A DNA stretch of 64,000 nucleotides from Sulfotelmatobacter sp963788225 (lineage in GTDB: Bacteria; Acidobacteriota; Terriglobia; Terriglobales; Acidobacteriaceae): the NCBI GenBank assembly GCA_963788225.1, contig CAWBGI010000002.1:744001-808000 (forward strand), given 5' to 3'. A model generated the notes under the pieces. It was given only the letters and a program-made list of their open reading frames with translations, did not search any database and was not told where the DNA came from. The position numbers and the translations under genes were made by a program. Shown here in pieces: positions 1 to 8,904 of this stretch; within the stretch, counting starts at the first letter, position 1; the number at the start of each line of letters is the position of its first letter.

Positions 1-2
1 AC

Positions 3-2168
3 CGGCCGGAGTTTGTCCGCATCCTGGAATGGAATTTTGAGACCACTCCTTTTTTTCTGGAGAGCGAGTATGCCGGGCCGAACCTGGCGGAATGGGCCGA
101 GACGCAGGGAGACCTTTCCAAGGTGCCGGGCAACATTCGTCTGCAATTGTTGGTCGATGTTGCCAAAGCGGTCGCCGACGCGCACGGCATCGGAGTGCTT
201 CACAAAGACTTGAAGCCCGCCAACATTCTGGTTGTGCCCGGCGGCAATGGAAGGTGGCAGGTCAAACTGGCGGACTTCGGCAGTGCGTCACTGTTCGATC
301 CGTCGCGCCTGCAGGCGCTGGGAATCACAAACCTGGGGTTCACTCACACCGCGTCGCTGGACCAGGCATTAACCGGGACGCTCATGTACCTGGCGCCCGA
401 AGTTCTGGCGGGACAATCGCCCAGCGCTGGGGCAGATGTTTATGCCCTGGGCGTCATGCTCTATCAATTGACGATTGGCGATTTCCGCAAGCCGCTGGCG
501 CCGGGGTGGGAAGCGGAGATTCAAGATCCCCTGCTTCGCGAGGATATTGCGGATGCCGCGTGCGGCGATCCAGCCAAGCGACTCAATAGCGCTGCGGATC
601 TCGCCGAGCGTTTGCATAACGTGGAGCAACGCAGAATCAAGCGTAACGAACTGGAAGCGGCAAGGTTGCGGGCGCAGGTCGCTGAGCGCAAATTGGCTGA
701 GACTCGCGCGCGGCGGCCCTGGGTGGTGCTTGCGGTGATTGCATTGGCTGCCGGATTGGCAGTCAGCTTCGCACTTTACCGGCGAGCCGCTCGCGAAAGG
801 GACAACGCCAATCGGCAGACTACCATTGCAAGTTCCATCAACCGATTTCTGGCGGACGATTTTCTGGGGCGCAGCAATCCGTTCGTGAGTGGCAAGTCCG
901 GCGAATCGCTGATGGATGCGATCAGGCAGGCTTCACCCAGCATCGACCGCAAATTCAAGGATGAACCCCTCGTCGCCGCGCGCCTTCACCAGACGATTGC
1001 CCGAGCTCTCGATAACCGGACGGATTATCCGGATGCCCGTCAGGAATATGACCGCGCTGCAACCCTTTTCAAACAGGTGGATGGCGAGCTCTCACAAGAC
1101 GCGATCATCGTCCAGCTGCAACGCAGCACCCTCGAAGCGCGAAGTTATGAGAAGGACTCGCTTCCATTAGCAAAGTCGATTCTCGAACAACAGAAATTGC
1201 TGATTGCGAGGCTGCCGCATCCGCGGCCGGATTTGCCGGTCTGGCTGTCGTCCGCGCAGGGAATGATCGCACTCATTGACAACGACGCAAAGTCCGCAGC
1301 CGAGAACTTCCAGGCGGCGGTGGACAAGGTAGAGGCTCTTCCCGAATTCGACGAGAGCGGGCGCCTCACGTTCAAGCAAAGACTAGGATTTTGCTATATT
1401 CGCCTGGGCGAGGGCGACAAGGCGGAGCAGACATTTCGCGACCTCATTGTCGCTTTCACGCGAGTAGCGGGTCCCGACAGTCCTCATGTGTTGCGAGTTC
1501 GCCTGAATTTGGCGCAGGCTTTCATGATCGAGAAAAAACATGCGGAGGCAGTGAAGGAGGCCACCGCAATTTATCCTGAGTTTGTTTCCCGGCTCGGCGC
1601 CGACCATGAACTCACCATGCAGTTGCTCGCGACTCGGGCGCAGTCGGAAGCCAGCCTCGGACTTTGGGATGACGCGGTCCGCGACGACATGGCCATCTAC
1701 AATCTGGCGGTGCGCAAGCAGGGACCGCTCTCGTTCTTTGCCGTGGCAACGCTTACCGATGCCGCGCTGGCGCAATGCCGAGCGGGCCACGATCGCGAGG
1801 GTGAAGCCAATGCTCGCAAAGCTTATGAGGCGTCTGCAAAAGCGTTTGGCGCGCGCGCCGGCTTGACTGGAGCCACGGCATACACCTTGGCGAGTTGTCT
1901 GATCGGCCCGGGAAAGTTGGACGAGGCGACGACCCTGTTGCAGCAGATCGATGTGGCGCCGGTTACGCAGCTCACTGGCGATCCCGACTGGGGCGCCGGT
2001 GTGACTTTGGCGCAGGCTGAGATCGCTTATCGCCGGCGCAATTACGATGCGGCGCGAGCGTATGTTCAGACCGTGACGCCGGTGTTCACTCGCAAAGACG
2101 CAGAGCCATTTCAGAAGAACGCATTCGAATCTCTAAAGACTGCATTGGAAAAGCCCTCACTGAAGTGA
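3..2168 (+). CDS. Serine/threonine protein kinase with TM segment and TPR-like repeats (5' truncated)
   Basis: The reading frame is open from base 3, so the gene starts outside the window; 721 residues are visible. The first residues (PEFVRILEWNFE) read as the kinase hinge region. The catalytic loop HKDLKPAN lies near visible residue 67, DFG near 91 and an APE motif follows, so the usual Asp residues for catalysis and Mg binding are present and the kinase looks active. A membrane segment follows at about 240-262. The remaining ~450 residues are helical and TPR-like, as in PknB-type kinases with a C-terminal scaffold. It phosphorylates Ser/Thr of unknown targets from the cytoplasmic face. The N-lobe is missing, so the ATP-binding Lys cannot be checked. 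Confidence 0.9.
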   Translation, partial: RPEFVRILEWNFETTPFFLESEYAGPNLAEWAETQGDLSKVPGNIRLQLLVDVAKAVADAHGIGVLHKDLKPANILVVPGGNGRWQVKLADFGSASLFDPSRLQALGITNLGFTHTASLDQALTGTLMYLAPEVLAGQSPSAGADVYALGVMLYQLTIGDFRKPLAPGWEAEIQDPLLREDIADAACGDPAKRLNSAADLAERLHNVEQRRIKRNELEAARLRAQVAERKLAETRARRPWVVLAVIALAAGLAVSFALYRRAARERDNANRQTTIASSINRFLADDFLGRSNPFVSGKSGESLMDAIRQASPSIDRKFKDEPLVAARLHQTIARALDNRTDYPDARQEYDRAATLFKQVDGELSQDAIIVQLQRSTLEARSYEKDSLPLAKSILEQQKLLIARLPHPRPDLPVWLSSAQGMIALIDNDAKSAAENFQAAVDKVEALPEFDESGRLTFKQRLGFCYIRLGEGDKAEQTFRDLIVAFTRVAGPDSPHVLRVRLNLAQAFMIEKKHAEAVKEATAIYPEFVSRLGADHELTMQLLATRAQSEASLGLWDDAVRDDMAIYNLAVRKQGPLSFFAVATLTDAALAQCRAGHDREGEANARKAYEASAKAFGARAGLTGATAYTLASCLIGPGKLDEATTLLQQIDVAPVTQLTGDPDWGAGVTLAQAEIAYRRRNYDAARAYVQTVTPVFTRKDAEPFQKNAFESLKTALEKPSLK

Positions 2169-2345
2169 ACATATAGCTGTGGCAATGGTGTGCCGCAGTG
2201 TCCCCAACGCACGCGCTCTCGGCGGATACGAAAATGTTCCAAATCAGGAACTAACCGCCGCAGCGTGCACCAAAGTAGCGTTGCTGTAAAGAGGAAGAAG
2301 AATTTTCGTGGTATATACTAAAATTTCACCGCGCGCGATGAAGTC

Positions 2346-2843
2346 ATGCCTACTACACCGAAGAGGCCCCCACTTCCTTCCAACGACAAGCGGTGGCGAA
2401 TCGTAAATGGAACCATGAGGCGGCACGGATTTGCCCGCGACGCCCTTATCGAAACGCTGCACACCGTTCAAGAATATTTCGGATACCTCGACAAGTCATC
2501 GCTGAGGTTTGTCGCTCTGTCGCTGCGCGTACCGCTCAGTCAGGCTTACGGCGTCGCAACCTTCTACCACTTTTTCACGTTAAAGCCGCCCGGCAAACAC
2601 ACATGCCTGGTGTGCCTGGGTACGGCGTGCTACATCAAGGGAGCCGGACAACTGCTCGCCGCAGCGGAGGGAACACTCAACGTTAAAGCCGGTGAAACTA
2701 CATCAGACGGAAATGTTTCCCTGGTGAGCGCGCGCTGCATCGGATCCTGCAGCATGGCGCCGGCTTTCATTTTTGATGGAGAAACCATCGGCAACGTCTC
2801 TGAAGCCGCTCTTCGCAACAAGGTCGAAGGCTGGAAAAACTGA
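2346..2843 (+). CDS. hoxE: NAD-coupled [NiFe]-hydrogenase diaphorase subunit HoxE (NuoE-like [2Fe-2S])
   Basis: This 165-residue protein belongs to the NuoE/HoxE thioredoxin-like ferredoxin family. The four [2Fe-2S] ligands appear as C-x4-C (CLGTAC) and C-x3-C (CIGSC). In HoxE the cluster relays electrons within the diaphorase module between hydrogenase and NAD(H). It is the first gene of a five-gene unit; its TGA overlaps the ATG of hoxF by one base. The start at 2346 has no strong Shine-Dalgarno. An out-of-frame ATG lies at 2338. A -10-like TATACT occurs at 2314-2319, but no convincing -35 box accompanies it. NuoE itself is the alternative, but the hydrogenase genes downstream decide for HoxE. 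Confidence 0.93.
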   Translation: MPTTPKRPPLPSNDKRWRIVNGTMRRHGFARDALIETLHTVQEYFGYLDKSSLRFVALSLRVPLSQAYGVATFYHFFTLKPPGKHTCLVCLGTACYIKGAGQLLAAAEGTLNVKAGETTSDGNVSLVSARCIGSCSMAPAFIFDGETIGNVSEAALRNKVEGWKN

Positions 2844-4486
2844 TGACGCTCGAGGAACTCGAACAGATTGCTACGGACGCGCGGGCGGTGAAGGAGAACT
2901 CTCCGCGCGAACTAAATGTTTGTGTCGCCGCGGGTTGCCTGTCTCTTCACGGCGGTGCCATCAAATCTGCGCTTGAAAAAGAAGTGCAGCGCGCGGAAGT
3001 GAATTGCCGGGTGCGTGGAACCGGCTGCATGGGTCTTTGTTCCCTCGGACCGCTAGTGAGCAGGGAGCCAGACGGCCACCTCTTAAAGAAGGTAGCGGAA
3101 ACGGACGCGGCGGAGATCGTTGCAACGCTCAATGCCACTGTGCCAGAGCGTCTGGCCTGCTCGAGGGAACAGCCTTTTTTCCAACGTCAGACCAGCATCG
3201 TTCTGGAAAACTCTGGACGGATCGATCCTGAGAAGATTGAAGAGTACATCGCCGCCGACGGCTACCAGGCGCTGGTACGCACCCTGACGGAGAAGGCTCC
3301 GCCGCAAATTGTGCAGGAGATTTCGAAAAGCGGGCTGCGCGGCCGCGGTGGGGCTGGTTATCCCACGGGCTTGAAGTGGGGCACAGTAGCCAAGACAAGC
3401 GGGGTCACGAAATACGTCGTCTGCAATGCGGATGAGGGCGATCCGGGCGCGTTCATGGATCGCAGCGTGCTCGAGAGCGATCCGCACCGTGTGCTCGAGG
3501 GAATGATCATAGCCGGCTACGCAGTGGGAGCCAATCAGGGTTACATCTATGTCCGCGCGGAATATCCACTGGCGATCAAGCGGTTGCAAACTGCGATTCG
3601 CGAAGCCCGGCGGCTGGGTTTTTTGGGCAGCCAGATTTGCAACGCGAAGTTCAGCTTTGACATTGAAATCCGCATCGGAGGCGGCGCATTCGTCTGCGGT
3701 GAGGAGACGGCTCTGATCGCCTCGATTGAAGGCAAGCGAGGCACGCCGCGCCCGCGGCCGCCATTTCCGGCGCAGTCCGGTCTGTGGGGCATGCCTACGC
3801 TGATCAACAACGTGGAGTCGTTCGCCAACATTCCCACCATCCTGCGGCGGGGTAGTGAATGGTATGCCTCGCTGGGGACCAAGAAAAGCAAAGGCACAAA
3901 GGTATTTGCGCTGTCCGGGAAAGTACAGAACGTCGGCTTGATTGAAGTGCCCATGGGCATTACTCTGCGCCAGATTGTTTTTGAAATTGGCGGTGGTGTA
4001 CCGGAGGGGCACCGATTCAAGGCCGTGCAGACCGGGGGACCATCGGGAGGCTGCATTCCCGAACAGTTTCTCGATCTTCCGGTGGACTACGAATCGTTGA
4101 AGGAAGTCGGGTCGATCATGGGCTCGGGCGGCATGATCGTGATGGATGATACCGCCTGCATGGTCAACGTGGCGCGCTATTTTATGGAGTTCTGCATGTC
4201 GGAATCGTGCGGCAAGTGCATCCCGTGCCGCGCGGGGACGGCGCAGATGTTCGAACTCCTGACGCGCATGACCAATGGCACCGCGACGCCGCAGGACCTG
4301 GGACTTCTCGAAGACCTCTGCGACATGGTGGGCAGCACCAGCCTGTGCGGACTGGGGCAGAGCGCACCCAATCCCGTGCTGAGCACGCTGCGCTACTTCC
4401 GCGATGAATACACAGAGCATATCGTGCACAAACTCTGCCGTGCTGGGGTGTGCGAATGCAGCAAAGTGGCGGAGGTCTCCTCATGA
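2843..4486 (+). CDS. hoxF: NAD-coupled [NiFe]-hydrogenase diaphorase subunit HoxF (NuoF-like, FMN/NADH)
   Basis: The 547-residue protein has an N-terminal [2Fe-2S] domain (CVAAGC, then CMGLC near residue 60) fused to a NuoF core. The NADH-binding GRGGAGYPTGLKW motif, the FMN-site motif CNADEGDPGAFMDR and the [4Fe-4S] motif ESCGKCIPCRAGT are all present. It is the NAD(H)- and FMN-binding subunit of the cytoplasmic bidirectional hydrogenase. The N-terminal ferredoxin domain is typical of HoxF and of NuoE/F-type fusions. It overlaps hoxE by 1 nt and hoxU by 4 nt (ATGA), which indicates translational coupling. Confidence 0.95.
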   Translation: MTLEELEQIATDARAVKENSPRELNVCVAAGCLSLHGGAIKSALEKEVQRAEVNCRVRGTGCMGLCSLGPLVSREPDGHLLKKVAETDAAEIVATLNATVPERLACSREQPFFQRQTSIVLENSGRIDPEKIEEYIAADGYQALVRTLTEKAPPQIVQEISKSGLRGRGGAGYPTGLKWGTVAKTSGVTKYVVCNADEGDPGAFMDRSVLESDPHRVLEGMIIAGYAVGANQGYIYVRAEYPLAIKRLQTAIREARRLGFLGSQICNAKFSFDIEIRIGGGAFVCGEETALIASIEGKRGTPRPRPPFPAQSGLWGMPTLINNVESFANIPTILRRGSEWYASLGTKKSKGTKVFALSGKVQNVGLIEVPMGITLRQIVFEIGGGVPEGHRFKAVQTGGPSGGCIPEQFLDLPVDYESLKEVGSIMGSGGMIVMDDTACMVNVARYFMEFCMSESCGKCIPCRAGTAQMFELLTRMTNGTATPQDLGLLEDLCDMVGSTSLCGLGQSAPNPVLSTLRYFRDEYTEHIVHKLCRAGVCECSKVAEVSS

Positions 4487-5205
4487 ATCCCGCGCCTCCC
4501 CCGGTAAAAACTCTTTGCATCGATGGCACAGATGTCAGCGCCAACGCCGACCAAACGATTCTCGATGCCGCGCGGGAAAATGGCATTTCGATTCCCACGC
4601 TGTGCCACCTCGACGGGCTTACCGAAGTAGGCGCCTGCCGGATGTGCCTGGTGGAACTGAAGGGTTCTACCCGGCTGCAGCCCGCGTGCGTGACGCTGGT
4701 GGAAGAGGGCATGGAGATCACCACGCAGACGCCACGCCTGCAAAAATACCGGCGCATGATACTGGAACTCCTGTTTGCCGAGCGGAATCACGTCTGTTCC
4801 GTGTGCGTCGCCAACAACATGTGCGAATTGCAGGATCAGGCGAAAGAGCACGGCGTGACCCATGTGCGCTTTCCCTATCGCTCTCCGCAGCTTGCCGTGG
4901 ACGTGTCTCACGAACGCTTCGCTCTGGATCACAATCGCTGCATTCTGTGCACGCGTTGCGTGCGGGTGTGCAACGAAATTGAAGGCGCGCATACCTGGGA
5001 TCTTCTCGGGCGCGGAGTCAATTCGCTGCTCATCAGCGACCTGCAACAGCCCTGGGGCGAATCCGATACCTGCACCAGTTGCGGGAAGTGCGTAGCCGTT
5101 TGCCCGACCGGAGCGCTCTTTGATAAAAGCAAGGTCGGCGGCAAAGTGCGGAAGGATCCGGACTTTCTCTCCTACTTGAACGATATGCGGGAGGGCCTGC
5201 GATGA
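4483..5205 (+). CDS. hoxU: NAD-coupled [NiFe]-hydrogenase subunit HoxU (NuoG N-terminal-like Fe-S protein)
   Basis: The protein (240 residues) is an electron-wire subunit. It shows an N-terminal plant-type [2Fe-2S] domain (CHLDGLTEVGACRMC), a His/Cys-ligated [4Fe-4S] motif (HVCSVCVANNMC) and two ferredoxin-like [4Fe-4S] motifs (CILCTRCVRVC, CTSCGKCVAVCP). The chosen ATG at 4483 overlaps the hoxF stop as ATGA and has GGAGGT at 4471-4476. An in-frame GTG at 4450 would add 11 residues but has poorer context. The length fits HoxU rather than full NuoG. Its stop overlaps the hoxY start by 4 nt. Confidence 0.94.
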   Translation: MNPAPPPVKTLCIDGTDVSANADQTILDAARENGISIPTLCHLDGLTEVGACRMCLVELKGSTRLQPACVTLVEEGMEITTQTPRLQKYRRMILELLFAERNHVCSVCVANNMCELQDQAKEHGVTHVRFPYRSPQLAVDVSHERFALDHNRCILCTRCVRVCNEIEGAHTWDLLGRGVNSLLISDLQQPWGESDTCTSCGKCVAVCPTGALFDKSKVGGKVRKDPDFLSYLNDMREGLR

Positions 5206-5735
5206 GCAAACCCACGCTCGCCACCGTCTGGCTGGATGGCTGCTCCGGTTGCCACATGTCGATCCTCGATATGGATGAACGGCTGGTAGAGCTTAGCGAA
5301 CAGTTCGAATTGGTCTATTCGCCGCTGGTGGATTACAAGCAATTCCCATCGCACGTGGACATCGCCCTGATCGAGGGCTCCGTGAGCACCGACGAAGACG
5401 AGCACAAGATACGCCAGGTGCGGGCGCACACCGGCGTGCTCGTTTCGCTTGGCGATTGCGCGGTGACGGGCAATGTTCCCGCGATGCGCAACCCCATACC
5501 GGTACGCGAACTGCTGGACTGCATTTACAAAGGGAACAGTTTGCTGCAGGAGCAGGTGCCGACAAAGAGCTTGCCGACCCTGTTGCCGCGGGTGCGACCA
5601 GTTCATGAAGTGGTGAAAGTAGATGTGTTCGTACCAGGCTGCCCGCCCTCTGCCGACACAATCTTCACGGTAGTTAGCGAGTTGCTCGCCGGCCGCGTTC
5701 CGGATGTGGCGGCATTGTCGCGCTTTGGCGCCTAG
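5202..5735 (+). CDS. hoxY: NAD-coupled [NiFe]-hydrogenase small subunit HoxY
   Basis: This 177-residue protein is the short small subunit typical of group 3 hydrogenases. It carries only the proximal [4Fe-4S] cluster. The first ligands are in WLDGCSGCHMS near the N-terminus, with further Cys in GDCAVTGN and PGCPPSAD. No Tat signal is present, so the enzyme is cytoplasmic. It passes electrons between the NiFe site of HoxH and the HoxU/F/E diaphorase. It starts at ATGA overlapping hoxU and ends 43 nt before hoxH. Confidence 0.95.
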   Translation: MSKPTLATVWLDGCSGCHMSILDMDERLVELSEQFELVYSPLVDYKQFPSHVDIALIEGSVSTDEDEHKIRQVRAHTGVLVSLGDCAVTGNVPAMRNPIPVRELLDCIYKGNSLLQEQVPTKSLPTLLPRVRPVHEVVKVDVFVPGCPPSADTIFTVVSELLAGRVPDVAALSRFGA

Positions 5736-5778
5736 CTCGCTTTGAGACTTAGCCCTGTGGAGTCGGAAAGACAGGATC

Positions 5779-7206
5779 ATGTCCAAGACAATTACGATTG
5801 ATCCGGTTACACGCATTGAAGGCCACGCCAAGATCACGCTGCAACTCGACGATCAGGGCGAGGTCTCCGATGCGTATTTCCACGTCACACAATTCCGCGG
5901 ATTCGAAAGGCTCTGCGTAGGGCGGCCGTTCTACGAAATGCCCTACCTTATGGAACGGATCTGCGGCATCTGTCCCGTGAGCCATCTGCTGGCCTCGGCG
6001 AAAGCGTGCGACGCACTGCTTGCCGTGAAAGTTCCGCCGTCCGCTGGAAAGCTCCGGCGCATCTTGAATCTCGCCCAAATCATTCAGTCGCACGCGTTGA
6101 GTTTTTTCTATCTTTCCTCCCCTGACTTTCTCATCGGGATGGATGCCGACCCCAAAGAGCGCAATCTTTTCGGCGTGATGCGCAAGCGTCCGGAGTTGGG
6201 ACGGGGCGGCATCCGTCTGCGCCAATTCGGACAGCAGGTAATTGAAACGCTCGCCGGCAAACGCATTCATCCCGGCTGGGTGGTTCCCGGCGGAGTGAAT
6301 GAACCGCTGAGCATCGACAAACGCGACAAGCTGCTGGCGCAGATACCGGAGGTGATCGCGATCGCGCAGAAGGCGTTGGCGTGGTTCAAGATTGAATTCG
6401 AGAAGTTCCGCGAGGAGATCCGCACCTTCGCGAATTTCCCCAGCCTGTTCATGGGACTGGTCACAGCAGATGAGCGCGCCGGCTATTACGAGGGCAAACT
6501 GCGCTTTACGGATTCGCACGGAAACATCGTGGCGGACCGACTGGAGGCGGCAAATTATCCGGATTATTTGGGCGAGGCCGTCGAACCGTTCACCTTCATG
6601 AAGTTTCCCTACTACAAGCCGCTGGGCTATCCCGAGGGCATCTATCGCGTGGGCCCTCTGGCGCGGATCAACCTGGTCGAGAACTGCGGCACGCCATTGG
6701 CGCAGCAGGAATGGGTGGAATTCCGCACGCTGGAACGGGGCGCAGTATTGAGTTCGTTTCATTATCACTACGCGCGGCTGATCGAAATAATTTTTGCACT
6801 CGAGCACATTGAGGAGTACTTGCTCGATCCAATCATCACCAAGCGCCAAGCCCGCTACACCGCATCGCTGAATAATCTGGAAGGAGTTGGATGCTGCGAA
6901 GCGCCGCGCGGCACGCTGATCCACCACTACCGCGTGGATGAGCAAGGACTTATCACCTGGGCCAACCTGATGATTGCCACGGGGCACAACAATCTGGCGA
7001 TGAACCGCGGCATTCTACAGACCGCACGGCATTTCGTACGCAGCGAAAAACTCACCGAAGGCATGCTGAACCGCGTAGAAGCCGTGATCCGCGCCTTTGA
7101 CCCGTGCCTGAGTTGCTCCACGCACGCGGTCGGAGAGATGGCCCTGCAAATCAGCCTGCTTTCTTCCGACGGAAAATTGCTCGACCAGATTTGCAGGGGA
7201 TCCTAA
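5779..7206 (+). CDS. hoxH: NAD-coupled [NiFe]-hydrogenase large subunit HoxH
   Basis: The 475-residue subunit carries the NiFe active site: RICGICPVSH at residues 60-69 (L1, two Cys) and DPCLSCSTH at 441-449 (L2, two Cys). RIEGH near residue 12 is the usual N-terminal signature. A 26-residue tail follows the final His. In this family such a tail is removed by a maturation protease (HoxW type) after NiFe insertion. No hoxW or hyp maturation gene is in the window; the next gene is on the opposite strand. The gene order E-F-U-Y-H and subunit set fit group 3d NAD-reducing hydrogenases, which oxidise H2 with NAD+ or vent electrons as H2. Confidence 0.95.
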   Translation: MSKTITIDPVTRIEGHAKITLQLDDQGEVSDAYFHVTQFRGFERLCVGRPFYEMPYLMERICGICPVSHLLASAKACDALLAVKVPPSAGKLRRILNLAQIIQSHALSFFYLSSPDFLIGMDADPKERNLFGVMRKRPELGRGGIRLRQFGQQVIETLAGKRIHPGWVVPGGVNEPLSIDKRDKLLAQIPEVIAIAQKALAWFKIEFEKFREEIRTFANFPSLFMGLVTADERAGYYEGKLRFTDSHGNIVADRLEAANYPDYLGEAVEPFTFMKFPYYKPLGYPEGIYRVGPLARINLVENCGTPLAQQEWVEFRTLERGAVLSSFHYHYARLIEIIFALEHIEEYLLDPIITKRQARYTASLNNLEGVGCCEAPRGTLIHHYRVDEQGLITWANLMIATGHNNLAMNRGILQTARHFVRSEKLTEGMLNRVEAVIRAFDPCLSCSTHAVGEMALQISLLSSDGKLLDQICRGS

Positions 7207-7274
7207 ATCCGCCGGGCTTGCCGACGCGGCATCGGCGATTCGTTCCCTCGCGTCTTCCCATTGACGAGGCGCAG

Positions 7275-8051
7275 TTATGGATTCACGCGTAGAAGCATCA
7301 GCGTGCCGCTATCCAGCTTCACATTGCTCTTTTCCGAACTGACGATGGAGCCTTCCGTCGTGTTCTGCGCCGTAGACAATTGCAGGTTCGACATTCCCAC
7401 CACGCCCTTGGTATTCCCGGTGATAGGTGGATTGGGTCCGGTTTGCGAGTTGCTCGGCCACTGGCCACCGGCTGCAGGAGGATTAGGCGACGGTGGCATG
7501 GTTCCCGTGCCCATCCGGCCGCTATTAGTCGATGGCGACATTCCGCCGCCACTCGGCATGGCGGCCGGTTGCTCATTGCTGCCGGGGTTAAGAGCCGCCG
7601 GCGCAATGATTGCCTGTATCGACATGGGCAGCGGCATGTCATTTCCGTTCTTCATGACAGCATGGTCAAAGGCTATGCCGATTTGTGACTCTTTCTGCTC
7701 CTTGCTGCGAGGTTGCGCTTCCGTGACGTGTCCCATCACCTTCGTATCTTTCGGCACAACTACCTCGCCATTATTCGCCTTCAGGTCCTCCGTAACCTTG
7801 GCTTCGACGGCGTCACCGGTCTTCACTTTCTTGGCATCGACTGTTTTGGTTAGCTGCACTGGGATCACACTCCCAGGGGCGATGCGGGTCGCCGTTGCGC
7901 TCGGTGGCGCTGGCTTTGACTCGGGCTGAGCCTGGTGGCTCTGTTGGGTCTCTTGCTCCGTCCCATTCGCAGGCGGTGTGGCTGTGTTTTGCGCAAAAGA
8001 GGTAGCGCTCAGCAGCCCTCCTGCAATAATTCCCATCAGTAGTGTCTTCAT
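7275..8051 (-). CDS. Secreted protein with TrbI/VirB10-like beta domain
   Basis: The protein (258 residues) opens with a signal peptide (MKTLLMGIIAGGLLSATSFA). The start at 8051 is preferred because GGAG lies about 9 nt upstream; an ATG at 8060 abuts the ribosome site. After a Gln/Pro-rich linker comes a stretch around IAPGSVIPVQLTKTV and VVPKDTKVMGHV. This pattern (a stable value, promised by 'pkgt'-like turns) is seen in TrbI/VirB10-like and related beta domains of secreted acidobacterial proteins. A Gly/Pro/Ser-rich insert and a short beta end (SGTLMLLRV) follow. No secretion-system genes are nearby, so the role is unknown. Confidence 0.75.
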   Translation of the reverse strand: MKTLLMGIIAGGLLSATSFAQNTATPPANGTEQETQQSHQAQPESKPAPPSATATRIAPGSVIPVQLTKTVDAKKVKTGDAVEAKVTEDLKANNGEVVVPKDTKVMGHVTEAQPRSKEQKESQIGIAFDHAVMKNGNDMPLPMSIQAIIAPAALNPGSNEQPAAMPSGGGMSPSTNSGRMGTGTMPPSPNPPAAGGQWPSNSQTGPNPPITGNTKGVVGMSNLQLSTAQNTTEGSIVSSEKSNVKLDSGTLMLLRVNP

Positions 8052-8201
8052 ACAAAACATCTCCTTCCAAACATTTTCACCCGGGCGCGCAATCCTGGTG
8101 AGTCGGTTCCTTAGATTGTTAGATGTGTTTTTGGGCTCCAGCGTAGACCGTCTAAAACGCTCACTCGGTACGGCAGACGTAACTGCGGGCCTTTGGAAGC
8201 G

Positions 8202-8438
8202 ATGAGGGAAGCTTCGACTTTATTTCCCGTCCAAATGCCGGGCTGCCATTCGAACGGTCATGGCATCAGACATTGCATGCGATGTGAACTGCGATCGGAG
8301 ATGCAGCTGCCGCTCGGTCACTACTTCCGTACTCCGCCGGAGCCTTCTCCGGCGCCTATCAAAGAACCGCCGAATCCATCGGAGAATCCGGATGCGCCGG
8401 TCCGCGAGCCCGATCCCGATGAACCCGCACAGATCTGA
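8202..8438 (+). CDS. Possible small Pro/Glu-rich protein
   Basis: A short open frame ends in an acidic, proline-rich stretch (PPEPSPAPIKEPPNPSENP, then REPDPDEP) that looks like a real low-complexity tail. The start is unclear: in-frame ATGs occur at 8202, 8235, 8277 and 8301, none with a well-spaced ribosome site (CGGAG directly abuts 8301). The tail alone, about 45 residues from 8301, is the most credible part. It may be chance coding; no family was recognised. Confidence 0.3.
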   Translation: MREASTLFPVQMPGCHSNGHGIRHCMRCELRSEMQLPLGHYFRTPPEPSPAPIKEPPNPSENPDAPVREPDPDEPAQI

Positions 8439-8451
8439 CTTTTGCAGGATT

Positions 8452-8904
8452 TTAAGCCGCACCCACAGACGTCACCGAGATCTTCGTCCCGTTGAGCGTG
8501 CCGATAATCTTCACACGCTGACCTGCTGCTCGCTTCAGCATCGCCAGGTCGCCCTCGAGCACATAAGTTACATCGCCGTCGACCAGGGCGAACTGCCCGC
8601 CTCCATGCACGCAAGCCAGAGTACAATCGGCGGCCGTTTTGCCTATCGCCGCCGAATGCCTGGCGCCGCACTGCGTGTCTGTGACGATGCCTTCAAAGGT
8701 CTGGAGCGGGATTGTGGATGGCGGCTGCGGCACACTCGATTGAGGCTGGACAACCCCCTTACCGGTTGCCATGCCTAAAGCCACAAAGACCAAAGCGACG
8801 GCACAAGCAATCGCGCAAACGAGCGCAATCGCGCCGATCCAGAAACGCGGCCTCAGCGAAGATGGAATTGCCACCGCGGGTTTCACCTTGGTTTTGGTTA
8901 GCAT
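8452..8904 (-). CDS. Membrane-anchored DUF5818-like protein
   Basis: This 150-residue protein has a short basic N-terminus, one membrane segment at about 22-46 and an extracytoplasmic domain. The domain (FEGIVTDTQCGARH, VLEGDLAMLKRAAGQRVKI, IGTLNGTKISVTSV) follows the small beta-fold pattern of the DUF5818-type proteins of Acidobacteriota, with two extra Cys (CGARH, DCTLACVHGG) that could form a disulfide or bind metal. Its start overlaps the stop of the neighbouring upstream gene by one base (TAATG), so the two are translationally coupled. Function unknown. Confidence 0.7.
   Translation of the reverse strand: MLTKTKVKPAVAIPSSLRPRFWIGAIALVCAIACAVALVFVALGMATGKGVVQPQSSVPQPPSTIPLQTFEGIVTDTQCGARHSAAIGKTAADCTLACVHGGGQFALVDGDVTYVLEGDLAMLKRAAGQRVKIIGTLNGTKISVTSVGAA

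Noticed and set aside
3083..4429. Long leftward frame opposite hoxF
   Set aside because: It is the antisense shadow of a clear NuoF-type gene; composition is His/Arg-rich without motifs.
5749..6987. Long leftward frame opposite hoxH
   Set aside because: Antisense of a conserved NiFe large subunit; no ribosome site or domains.
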